A stretch of DNA of 64,000 nt from CAZOWM01 sp964583615 (lineage in GTDB: Bacteria; Spirochaetota; B62-G9; DRHN01), in contig CAZOWM010000007.1 in assembly GCA_964583615.1 (NCBI GenBank), forward strand, positions 1-64,000, in the 5' to 3' direction. The stretch's first letter is position 1; each line of letters starts with the position of its first letter. The notes beneath the pieces were generated by a model. That model did no database searches and was not told where the DNA came from. It worked only from the letters and a program-made list of their open reading frames with translations. Both the position numbers and the translations under genes were made by a program. Of this stretch, positions 17,769-26,100 are shown piece after piece.

Positions 17769-17996
17769 TTACTCCTTCATATGGGAGACAAACATGTAGC
17801 CGCCTGTTCCCGCAAGCAGAATCGCATATCCGTAGCTGTAAAGAGAAAATATCAGCGGCTGGCAGAGAGAAACGATACCGAGCAGCATGATACTGATAAA
17901 CACTGGTTCGAGATACTTTCTCTTCAACAGTTTGAACTGCCAGAAGGCCACCCCTATGACCACATAAATTGCAATTGCAATAAATACCTTTATCAT
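17769..17996 (-). CDS. small integral membrane protein in sugar ABC operon
   Basis: This 75-aa protein is almost entirely hydrophobic, with two or three membrane segments (about 2-20, 31-51 and 54-70). It lies ten bases after the MalG-type permease and before the first ATPase. In the rhizobial glycerol transporter operon a small membrane protein (GlpU) occupies the same place, so it may be an accessory transporter subunit. That is inference from position and size; I do not recognise the sequence itself. Confidence 0.7.
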   Translation of the reverse strand: MIKVFIAIAIYVVIGVAFWQFKLLKRKYLEPVFISIMLLGIVSLCQPLIFSLYSYGYAILLAGTGGYMFVSHMKE

Positions 17997-18005
17997 TTCT
18001 CCATC

Positions 18006-18953
18006 CTATTTTCTTATTGCGCCGAATGTGATTCCTCGAATGAGGTGTTTTCTCAAAATGATCGTGAATATCATCGCAGGAAGCAGGAATATGAACGTTC
18101 CCGCAGCCGCGGCTCCCCAGTCATACCCCAGCACCCCCATCTGGTAGGGGAGCCAGGCAGGAACGGTTTGCGCGTATTTGCGGGAAAGCAGAAACGCAAA
18201 GGCGTACTCATTCCAGGCAAATATAAAGCAGAATACCGCAGTAGCAGCAATACCGGTCGCAGCCTGGGGAACAACGATCTTCATGAACACCTGAAAGCGT
18301 GTGTATCCGTCGACCATTGCCGCCTCCTCGTACTCGATGGGAATCTCATCGATAAAACCCTTCATCACCCAGACCGCGAAGGAAACGTTGAACGCCGTGT
18401 ACAGCAGGATGAGCCCTATGTGAGTGTCTGTGAGCCGTAATGTCCTGAACATAAGAAAGATCGGGATGACGACCACAACAGGAGGGAGCATACGTGTGGT
18501 GAGTATGAAAAACATCCAGTCATCCCTCCCCTTGAGCTTTCCTCTGGAAAAACCATACGCAGCGAGCGTCCCGATGACAATTGTAATGACCGTGCTCCCG
18601 ATGACCACGATGATACTGTTCAGATATCTTCTCGGCAGATCTCCCTGCCGCACGATTTCCTCGTTTGTATCTTTGTAGATAAGCCGCTCGTACCACTTCA
18701 TCTGTGAAACCCTCTCTTCCGGGAGCTTCACTCCTGCGGGAAGGGGTGTTCTGGACGTAAAGATCCGTATGTATGATGCTACTGTGGGCTTGAAGAGTAT
18801 TTTTGGTGGATACTCCTTTATGTATTCCCACGGCTTGAACGATGTGTGGATCACAAAAAAGAGAGGTACGAGGTATACAATAGTGATAACGATGATGAAA
18901 AAAATCACCACTGCGCGGAGAATTCTTCGTTTTCTATCCAGTATCTGTGCCAT
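18006..18953 (-). CDS. sugar ABC transporter permease, MalG type
   Basis: This inner-membrane permease of 315 aa has six membrane spans. The cytoplasmic EAA loop (EEAAMVDGYTRFQVFMKI), which contacts the ATPase, is near residue 207. An insert of about 40 residues between the first and second spans (SRTPLPAGVKLPEERVSQMK and on) enlarges the periplasmic loop compared with typical 275-280-aa MalG proteins. It follows the MalF-type gene by 12 bases. Confidence 0.92.
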   Translation of the reverse strand: MAQILDRKRRILRAVVIFFIIVITIVYLVPLFFVIHTSFKPWEYIKEYPPKILFKPTVASYIRIFTSRTPLPAGVKLPEERVSQMKWYERLIYKDTNEEIVRQGDLPRRYLNSIIVVIGSTVITIVIGTLAAYGFSRGKLKGRDDWMFFILTTRMLPPVVVVIPIFLMFRTLRLTDTHIGLILLYTAFNVSFAVWVMKGFIDEIPIEYEEAAMVDGYTRFQVFMKIVVPQAATGIAATAVFCFIFAWNEYAFAFLLSRKYAQTVPAWLPYQMGVLGYDWGAAAAGTFIFLLPAMIFTIILRKHLIRGITFGAIRK

Positions 18954-18965
18954 AAACGCATTCCT

Positions 18966-19883
18966 TTACTGTTTTGCTTTGTTGAGGTATTTGACGAGTA
19001 TGAGGGTAATCGCAACGACCATGACGAGCATGATGTATCCCAGAGAGGACCCGATACTCGTGTTCCATGTGACAAAGGAAACATTGTACAGATGCATTGC
19101 GAGGAGCGGGGGGGCCATTGCACCCCTGCCGGTAATCCCCATAGGCAGGTCGAATATCTTGAACGCCTCGATGATGCGGAATATCAGCGCTAGCATGAGG
19201 ATCGGCGATATCATGGGAAGGGTGATTCGTGAAAATTTGAACCACCAGGAGGCCCTGTCGATTTCAGCAGCCTCGTAGAGGTATTTCGGAACAGCGCCGA
19301 GACCTGCAAGCGAAAGAAGCATGACAAATGGTGTCCACATCCATATATCTGCGATCACAATCGAGTAGAGGTTTCGCGCAGGGTCCTGTATCCAGTCGAT
19401 CCTTCCCAGTCCGAGCAAGAAATTGAACATTCCCCAGTTCGGGTCGTAGAAAAGCTTCCACATCAATCCCACGATAACGGGTGACATCGTCATGGGAAGC
19501 ACGAGAAGTGTGGTGACGAGCCCTTTGCCCCTGAAGTTCAGCTGGAGCAAAAGGGCGAGGCCGAATCCAAGGATCATCTCACCTGCGACTGACATGATGA
19601 CATATTTCGCCGTGGTAATGAACTTCACCCACATTTCCGGATCCGAGAGAATCTGCCGGTAGTTTGCAACCCCAATCATTTCAGGGTTCTTCCCCCAGAC
19701 ATTTACCATCTTCGCGCTGTACTGGGAGAAGCTCAAAAAAAGCGACCAGACCAGCGGAAACACGTTGATGGATATCAAGAGTACAAGCGTCGGTAATATA
19801 AAGAGACGCATCAGCGTCTTGTCTTTCATACGGCGATAATGGGATTCAATGTCTGGACTGCGTTCTTGTTTGGTTTTCTGCAT
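18966..19883 (-). CDS. sugar ABC transporter permease, MalF type
   Basis: This is the partner permease of the MalG-type protein, with six spans and an EAA loop (EAAEIDRASWWFKFSRITLP). I place the start at ATG 19883, where AGAGG precedes the codon; the longer reading from 19982 would run through the terminator-like hairpin after the binding-protein gene. That leaves 305 aa, a normal length. It is preceded by the hairpin, so its expression should be lower than that of the binding protein. Confidence 0.9.
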   Translation of the reverse strand: MQKTKQERSPDIESHYRRMKDKTLMRLFILPTLVLLISINVFPLVWSLFLSFSQYSAKMVNVWGKNPEMIGVANYRQILSDPEMWVKFITTAKYVIMSVAGEMILGFGLALLLQLNFRGKGLVTTLLVLPMTMSPVIVGLMWKLFYDPNWGMFNFLLGLGRIDWIQDPARNLYSIVIADIWMWTPFVMLLSLAGLGAVPKYLYEAAEIDRASWWFKFSRITLPMISPILMLALIFRIIEAFKIFDLPMGITGRGAMAPPLLAMHLYNVSFVTWNTSIGSSLGYIMLVMVVAITLILVKYLNKAKQ

Positions 19884-19931
19884 TGAGTTTCCTCTCAAAA
19901 ATTCTATGTACTCGTACCGAACGAGCATCTT

Positions 19932-19966
19932 AAAAAAGCTCCCCGCGGGACGAATCCCGGGGGAGC
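19932..19966 (-). terminator. hairpin with T-run after solute-binding-protein gene (attenuator)
   Basis: On the minus strand a 12-bp GC-rich stem with one bulge and a TTCG tetraloop is followed by six T residues. It lies between the binding-protein stop (19986) and the permease start (19883). It is most likely a partial terminator or mRNA-stabilising hairpin that makes binding protein in excess of permease. Confidence 0.85.
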
Positions 19967-19985
19967 GTTTTGTGTTAAACAAATA

Positions 19986-21353
19986 TTAGTCGTAGTATCC
20001 TGCCCTCTTGAAGATTTCCGCCCACTGATCGGTGCACTTGTTGAGCGCCTGCTCTGCCGTTCCTTTTCCGCCGATCACATAGTCTGCGATTGTCTGACTG
20101 AACGTTCTGAGTAGCTCGTCGTACTCAGGACATGCCCACCAGTCCTTGAAGATTTCCATGGAGGTCTTGAACGCAGGGTTGTAGGGCGCTGCATTCAAAA
20201 ACTCACCGGACTCAAGCACCTCTGCATGGCAGGTGTAGCCGCCGAGCCGCGCCCACTCCATCTGGGTGTCTTTCTTGATGAACCAGTCGAGCCACTGGAA
20301 AGCGAGATCCTGCTTCTTCGAGTACGTCACCACGGATGCACCCTGGCCACCGAGGGCGGCAAACTGCCGCACCTTGCCGTCGTAGCCTTTCTGCGGCGGG
20401 CAGGGGAAATACCCCGTGTCCTCTGCGAAGGGGTTCGTCGCCTCGTTGGAAAGCGCGGGGAAGAAGGCAAAGTAGTTGCAGGTCATCGGCACGATACCCG
20501 CGGTAAACGAATCGTTTGCCTTTACATAGAACGCATCGCCGAATCCCGGAGGGGTGAACTTGAACAGCTCGTGATAGTACTCGATCCCCTGGATCGAACC
20601 TTTCGAGTTGAGCAGCCCGTCAACCTGATAGGTCGAATAATCGCCCAGTTCACCGCCGAATGACCATATCACCTGTTCGGCGAACATGGCCAGAGAGTCG
20701 TAGCCGTTGTCGCCGTAGATCGATATTCCGTAAAACTCCTTGCTTGGATCATCCGTCTGGCCCGGCCGCTTGTGGAAAAATTCTGCAATATCCTTGAGAT
20801 TATCCCAGCTTTTCGGTACGCCAAGGGCATATCCGTACTTTGCCTTGAAATCCGCTTTGTTCTTCGAATCGTTGAACAAATCCTTCCGGTACGCCCAGCC
20901 CAGTGCATCCCCCTCGCAGGGCACTGCGTAGTAGCGTTCTCCGCCCTTCGGATATTCCGCAAAGTAGGTGAGGGACGCAGGAGTAAATGTCTTGTCAACA
21001 CCCTTCTCCTTGATCCAGTCAGTGAGCTCGAGATAGTGGCCGTTCACAGCCATGTTCCCGATATCCTGGCTGTCACCGACGATGATGTCCCAGGCATCGC
21101 TCCGCGCGATCATCTCTGTGTTGTACTTCTGCACAAAGGTCTCCCAGGGAGTCTGCTCCACGATTACCTTTATTCCCGTTTCCGCTGTGAAACCCTCGGA
21201 AAGCTTCTCGAGGTAATCGGACGGAGCCCACTGCGCCCAGTGAATTGTAATAAACTGCTCTTCAGCTGGTTTCTTACCGCTTGCAAAGGCGTACACCGCG
21301 CCCAGGCACAAAATGAGCATCACAATTCCTGACCATTTAAAAGCTCTTTTCAT
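19986..21353 (-). CDS. extracellular sugar-binding protein (family 1)
   Basis: This 455-aa periplasmic binding protein feeds the two-ATPase importer. A signal peptide (MKRAFKWSGIVMLILCLGAVY, then AFASG before Lys-Lys) leads a mature domain with the family 1 pattern: HWAQWAPSDYLEKLSEGFTAETGIKV at the start, WDIIVGDSQDIGNMA, and an aromatic-rich second lobe (QEWLDWF-like, EIFKDWWACPEYDELL). AGGAGG lies just before the ATG. It is the first gene of the operon behind a near-perfect promoter. The ligand cannot be read from sequence. Confidence 0.9.
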   Translation of the reverse strand: MKRAFKWSGIVMLILCLGAVYAFASGKKPAEEQFITIHWAQWAPSDYLEKLSEGFTAETGIKVIVEQTPWETFVQKYNTEMIARSDAWDIIVGDSQDIGNMAVNGHYLELTDWIKEKGVDKTFTPASLTYFAEYPKGGERYYAVPCEGDALGWAYRKDLFNDSKNKADFKAKYGYALGVPKSWDNLKDIAEFFHKRPGQTDDPSKEFYGISIYGDNGYDSLAMFAEQVIWSFGGELGDYSTYQVDGLLNSKGSIQGIEYYHELFKFTPPGFGDAFYVKANDSFTAGIVPMTCNYFAFFPALSNEATNPFAEDTGYFPCPPQKGYDGKVRQFAALGGQGASVVTYSKKQDLAFQWLDWFIKKDTQMEWARLGGYTCHAEVLESGEFLNAAPYNPAFKTSMEIFKDWWACPEYDELLRTFSQTIADYVIGGKGTAEQALNKCTDQWAEIFKRAGYYD

Positions 21354-21427
21354 ATTATCCTCCTCTCCTTGTTGGATTTAGATTTGTGTACTGCGTGAAG
21401 ATCTGTTTTTGTAATGGTTTTCAATCG

Positions 21428-21445
21428 AGGTAAAACCTGTTACCT
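21428..21445. promoter_or_regulatory. palindrome downstream of the catabolic operon promoter
   Basis: AGGTAA-N6-TTACCT is a perfect inverted repeat placed about 10-27 bases past the expected start of transcription of the binding-protein gene, a position suited to a repressor. No regulator gene lies in the operon. Confidence 0.55.
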
Positions 21446-21460
21446 ATTTAAAGCATTATT

Positions 21461-21488
21461 ATTATACAGTTTGCCAATCATCTGTCAA
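21461..21488 (-). promoter_or_regulatory. promoter of the 10-21 kb catabolic operon
   Basis: On the minus strand TTGACA (21483-21488) and TATAAT (21461-21466) are separated by 16 bases, both perfect sigma-70 hexamers, about 110 bases before the binding-protein start codon. Confidence 0.85.
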
Positions 21489-21567
21489 CATTTTTTTGCT
21501 TTTGCGATCGTGAATTTCTGGCTGTTGGAGCACGGGCAATCGGTGAACTGTTCGGCACCAGAAAAGA

Positions 21568-22872
21568 TCAGCCCTTTTCATCATCTATGACCCGTATGAT
21601 TCTGCTTTGCCCGGCGATTTCTTCGAATTTGTCGATCTCGCAAACCGCTTCTCTCACATCTTTTTCCAGTGCGGTGTGCGTGAGCATGACGAGCGGCACG
21701 TGGTCGTGCTCTTCCTCGGTTTCCTTCTGGATCACCGAGGCAATACTGATGTTGTTTCGCCCGAGCACGCCCGAAATCTTTGAGAGGATTCCCGGCCTGT
21801 CGAGGGCACTGAATCTGAAGTAATAGCGTGTCTTGCTCTCCTGAAAGTCAATCTGCTCAAGATGCTGAAAAAATGTATAGCAGTTTTTGTTGTACTCCAT
21901 GTTGCTCTTTATTTTCAGCGCAATGTCTGTGATGTCCGCGACCACCGCGCTCGCCGTAGGATGAGAACCGGCGCCTTTCCCATAATACATTGACTTTCCG
22001 AGAAAATCCGAATACACCATGATTGCGTTGTCTTCCCAGCTCACACCCGCGAGCGGGTTTTCCTTGCTCACCAGCGCCGGATGTACCTTGACGAGGACAC
22101 CACTCTCGTAGCTCTCGGCAATGGCAAGAAGCTTCAGCACAAACCCGAACTCCCCGGAGTACTCGATGTCCTTTTCGTCGATGCGTTCTATCCCTTCGAC
22201 ATAAACTTCATTGATGTCCACGAGGGTGTTGAACGCAAGAGAGGAGAGAATCGTTATTTTATGCCGTGCATCACCTCCAGAGATGTCAAGGTGCGGGTCC
22301 GCCTCGGCGAACCCCATCTCCTGTGCTTTGGAAAGCGCCTCTTCGAATCCGAGCCCCTCTTTCGTCATCTTCGTGAGGATGAAATTGGTTGTCCCGTTCA
22401 CGATACCGATGATCTTTTGTATCTGGTTCCCAACCAGCGCCTCCCGTATGGTCTTGATGATCGGGATACCCCCGCCCACAGACGCCTCGTACCCGATCTC
22501 TACTCCATTTTTCAGTACTTCTCTGAGGATTTCCTTTCCATGCTCCGCAAACAGCGCCTTGTTCGCGGTGACGATATGCTTTTTGTTCCCGATCGCTTTG
22601 AGCATAAGCTCTTTCGAAATCGTGGTTCCTCCAATGAGCTCCACAACAATATCGATATCAGGGTCGTTTATGAGCTCCTCGGCGTTTGTTGTAAACACCG
22701 AATCCGGTACATCGTGGGCAGATTTCATACTGCGGTCAATATCCGCAATCCTGCGCACGACAATGTCGATACACGACTTTTTCCGTATGAGTTCCTGGTT
22801 TTTCCTCAACAGCCTGTACACACCCGCCCCCACAGTCCCCAGGCCGAGTATCCCGATATTCACCTTTTTCAT
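21568..22872 (-). CDS. hom: homoserine dehydrogenase
   Basis: This enzyme reduces aspartate semialdehyde to homoserine for threonine and methionine. The NAD(P) motif is GLGTVGAGVY (residues 8-17), with GGTTISKELMLKAIGNKKHIVTANKAL in the family core, GIVNGTTNFILTKM, and a C-terminal ACT domain (about 348-430, RPGILSKISGVLGRNN) for threonine feedback. The start is ATG 22872, behind AAGGAAGG; the frame reads back 54 more codons, but that stretch encodes a thrH remnant in another frame. The start codon overlaps the remnant's stop (ATGA). The length of 434 aa is normal. Confidence 0.93.
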   Translation of the reverse strand: MKKVNIGILGLGTVGAGVYRLLRKNQELIRKKSCIDIVVRRIADIDRSMKSAHDVPDSVFTTNAEELINDPDIDIVVELIGGTTISKELMLKAIGNKKHIVTANKALFAEHGKEILREVLKNGVEIGYEASVGGGIPIIKTIREALVGNQIQKIIGIVNGTTNFILTKMTKEGLGFEEALSKAQEMGFAEADPHLDISGGDARHKITILSSLAFNTLVDINEVYVEGIERIDEKDIEYSGEFGFVLKLLAIAESYESGVLVKVHPALVSKENPLAGVSWEDNAIMVYSDFLGKSMYYGKGAGSHPTASAVVADITDIALKIKSNMEYNKNCYTFFQHLEQIDFQESKTRYYFRFSALDRPGILSKISGVLGRNNISIASVIQKETEEEHDHVPLVMLTHTALEKDVREAVCEIDKFEEIAGQSRIIRVIDDEKG

Positions 22873-22982
22873 TTTTTCCTTCCTTGCTCCGGAATATCGG
22901 TGTGCTCCGAAACTGCTATCCAGATCTCCGGTACAAGAACACCCTCGAGATCCATGGCAAGAATTACCGGCTTTTTGTGCAT
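22869..22982 (-). pseudogene. 5' remnant of thrH (phosphoserine phosphatase / homoserine phosphotransferase), leader of hom
   Basis: A 37-codon frame opens with ATG 22982 and reads ...LAMDLEGVLVPEIWIAVSE, which matches the first ~25 residues of ThrH (HAD-family DLEGVLVPEIWIA, with the nucleophile Asp11). It then ends after a few unrelated residues at a TGA that overlaps the hom start. The other 170 or so residues of ThrH are absent. A promoter lies directly upstream (23022-23050). The fragment now behaves as a translated leader peptide coupled to hom; it probably arose by a deletion in a thrH-hom operon. Confidence 0.8.
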
Positions 22983-23021
22983 GTCGTTTCCGGCGAGTAC
23001 TGTTCAGATGACGATACGGGT

Positions 23022-23050
23022 AATGTACAATCACGCTTTCCGTGAATCAA
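23022..23050 (-). promoter_or_regulatory. promoter of thrH remnant-hom, with palindrome in spacer
   Basis: On the minus strand TTGATT and TACATT are 17 bases apart. The spacer contains the perfect inverted repeat TCACG-GAAAG-CGTGA (23031-23045), a possible operator. Confidence 0.65.
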
Positions 23051-23081
23051 ATAATTTTTCCTGTGCTGTACCGCACCGATG

Positions 23082-23100
23082 AAAAGGTGGTGAAACCGCC
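23082..23100 (-). terminator. weak terminator-like hairpin after the OmpA-repeat gene
   Basis: A GGCGGT / ACCACC stem with one mismatch and a three-base loop is followed by TTTT on the minus strand, about 50 bases past the stop of the 1341-aa gene. Confidence 0.4.
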
Positions 23101-23148
23101 GCAAAGCTTCATGGTTTCTGTAAAAATGAACCTCTCAGGCGCACGAAG

Positions 23149-26100
23149 CTACGATTTTTTTGTCAGGTAGAACTCCACCCTCCTGTTACGCGCTCTCCCT
23201 GATTCCGTGTTGTTGTCATCGATCGGCTGGGTCTCACCGAGTCCTTCGGTGGAAAGCCTATCCTTGTCTACATCGTGCTCCACGAGGTATTTGTACACTG
23301 AAAACGCCCGCTTCTCAGAGAGTTTCTGGTTGTACTCGTCCGTTCCCACCCAGTCGGTGTGCCCCACGATCCGTATCTTGTAATTCGGAAATTTATCGAG
23401 AATTTGAATGAGACGGTCGAGAATGCTGTAGCTCTGCGGCAGAAGATCGGCTCTGTCGAATTCGAACTGTATGCTGTTGATCATGATCTTCAGGCCGAAG
23501 GGTGTCGTAATTACGAGAATGTCCGTATTGAACTCTCTCACTTCAGTCAGGGTGTTTCGATACACATCCTCGGTACGAAGCTCCGCCACATAGCTGCTCG
23601 CGGAATCCACCAAAACCGCCCATTTCCCATCGACCTTTTTATAGGTGTACTCATCCGGCGGTGAAAAGTGTGAGGGCATGGAGATTGGATCTGAATACCC
23701 GTCCCATTTTATTGTGCCCTTGTAGGTACCGCTCCCTGAAAAAGTCTTGAATACCACACTCCGATCCACCTTTTGGTCCCACTTTCTATAGATCGACACC
23801 TGCCAGTCTGAAACCCCGCTTTTGTCATACAGCGCGAGATTGATATACATGGTGTCGGCCTCTCCGTCTCCGTCCGGAGAGAAAAGGGTGGGAGAAACAA
23901 CGAAGTGGTATTCCGGTGGTGTCCGGTCGACGATGACCTTTTCGGTCTCGCTCGCGGGATGGTTTCCGCTGCTGTACACAACTCCCATCGAATAGTAGTA
24001 TGTACCGTCAGGGACGAGCTCACCGCTTTCATCCACAGCATCCCAGCGCAGCAGTGTCGGCGGAACTTCCACGCCTTCAAAGGCCTTTACCCTCTGCCCC
24101 TGGCTGTTATAAATGTCGAGGTACCAGTTCCTCAAGCCTTCTTCGGATGTGATGCTCGGCACGAATTCGACCACATCGAGATACCCATCCCCGTTCGGCG
24201 AAATCGCCTTTTGATTCACAACCAGGCTCACTTCTTCGTACTCGGTGGTAAGTATCATGCCGGCAATCGTCTGCTCATCCATGTTTCCCGCAGCATCCTT
24301 TCCCGTAATCGTGTAGGAGTAGTAGCCTTCAGGAAAAGCATTCCCTTCATCGTCACGGCCATCCCATACGATTTCTGCAGGGATCGACCCCTTCCAGCTG
24401 AACTCCTGCACAACGGCATCCTTCTGATTCCGAATCACTGCCTGAAACTCATCATCCTCTTCTCCGCTGATGCGCTGATAGATGGTGATCGTTTCCTTTG
24501 CGCCGTCGTCGTTTGGTGAGATGTGCAGATCTTCAACATAGATCTCGATCTCGGGAGAATCTGTGTCGATCTTGATATCCTTTGGTTTCGAAATCGGGTT
24601 GTTTCCCGTATCATAGAGTATACTGAACACTGCAGAGTACACTCCGTCTTCCACAACCGTTCCTGCATAGTTCATTCCGTCCCACTGAATTTCCGAAGGG
24701 AATGTAAGTCCCATTTCTCTGTCATTGTAGGACCTGACCACCTGGTCGCTCGAGTCCTTTATATCCATTTTCCACTCGACGATTCCCTGAAGATTGTTCG
24801 TGTTCAATTTAAATTCCACCGTATCTTTTCTTCCGTCACCGTTTGGAGAGATCACATACTCTGAAGGCTCAACCGAAACCTGCTCGAACCCTGTGACGAG
24901 TTTTATGGGGCCGATCATACGCGTGGTTTCATTTGCAACCTCGTCTTTTCCTGTGATGTTGTAGGTGTACATACCTTCAACCGGCTGGGTATTATCGTCA
25001 CCCATTCCATCCCACACCACCACATCCGGAGGGTTCTTTCCATACTGAAATGTTTTGAACAAAGCACCCGAGGAATTCATGATCCGTGCGAGAAAGTCAT
25101 CACCCTCTCCTGAGGTGATTCGATGGGTGAAGTTAACCGTGTCCTTCACACCATCCCCGTTCGGCGAAAACGCATTGATGTTCGAATTCACCTCGATCTC
25201 CGGAGGAGTGTTGTCGATTCTGACGAACTTGTAGTAGGATTCAGGGTGATTCCCGCTCTCAAAGAAAAGCCGGAATCTGAGAGTGTACATGCCGTCGGAG
25301 AGGGATCTCCCATCCTCGTTCTTCCCGTCGAATACGATCACCTCGGGAAAGTCTTTCTGCCCGGAAAAACTCCGAACAGCGACTTCATCCCTGTCGATTA
25401 TATCCAGAGTCCACTCTAAGAGCCCCTCCTTGCTGCTCGAAAACAGCTTGATCTCGTTGATATCGAAATATCCATCGTTGTTCGGTGAAAACGCACGAAA
25501 GGTTGGTGATACCGACACCTTCTCGTACTCCGTTCTGACCTGAATGCCTTCAACGCTCGAAGTTGTATGGTTGCCGGAAAAATCCTCTGAAGAAATCTTG
25601 AAGCGATACAGCCCCTCCTGAACGAGCGCCCCGCTCGAATTACGTCCGTCCCAGACAAATTCATCCGGAACCGATCCGGTGTAGGGCTGTTCAAAAACGG
25701 CGTTCCCATCTTTGTTGAGAATCTGGATGATCGTTTCATCGCTCTTCTCTATATTTGCGCTCTGGATTCGGAAAAGAAGGGTATCTTTTACACCGTCGTC
25801 ATTGGGTGAAAAAAGGTCCATTTCAGCTTTTGCCTCAACGAGAGGGATCAACGTATCGACGATGAGCTTACCCCTTTCAGTGACTGTCTGGTTGTTGTTC
25901 TCATCCCACGCAGTAAGTGTGTAATAATAATCACCGTCTTCAACGATGACACCGCCCGCATCTTCTCCGTCCCACTCAATGAGCTTCGGAATCTTTACTT
26001 CCTCTTTTTTCGCAAATATTCGCTTTGCATACTTGCCGATCGTCATATGCCTGATTTTTCTCACATCCTCCGCCATAAATGCCTTGACCGGTCTCCCCGA

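Noticed and set aside
17607..18440. Long plus-strand frame opposite the transporter genes
   Set aside because: It runs across three coding genes on the other strand and has a charge-rich, non-protein-like composition.
22873..23034. 54-residue N-terminal extension of homoserine dehydrogenase
   Set aside because: It has no family similarity, a strong ribosome site marks 22872, and the stretch encodes the thrH remnant in another frame.
22081..23082. Long plus-strand frame of over 300 codons opposite hom
   Set aside because: It is antisense to a well-conserved gene, with no recognisable motifs or ribosome site.
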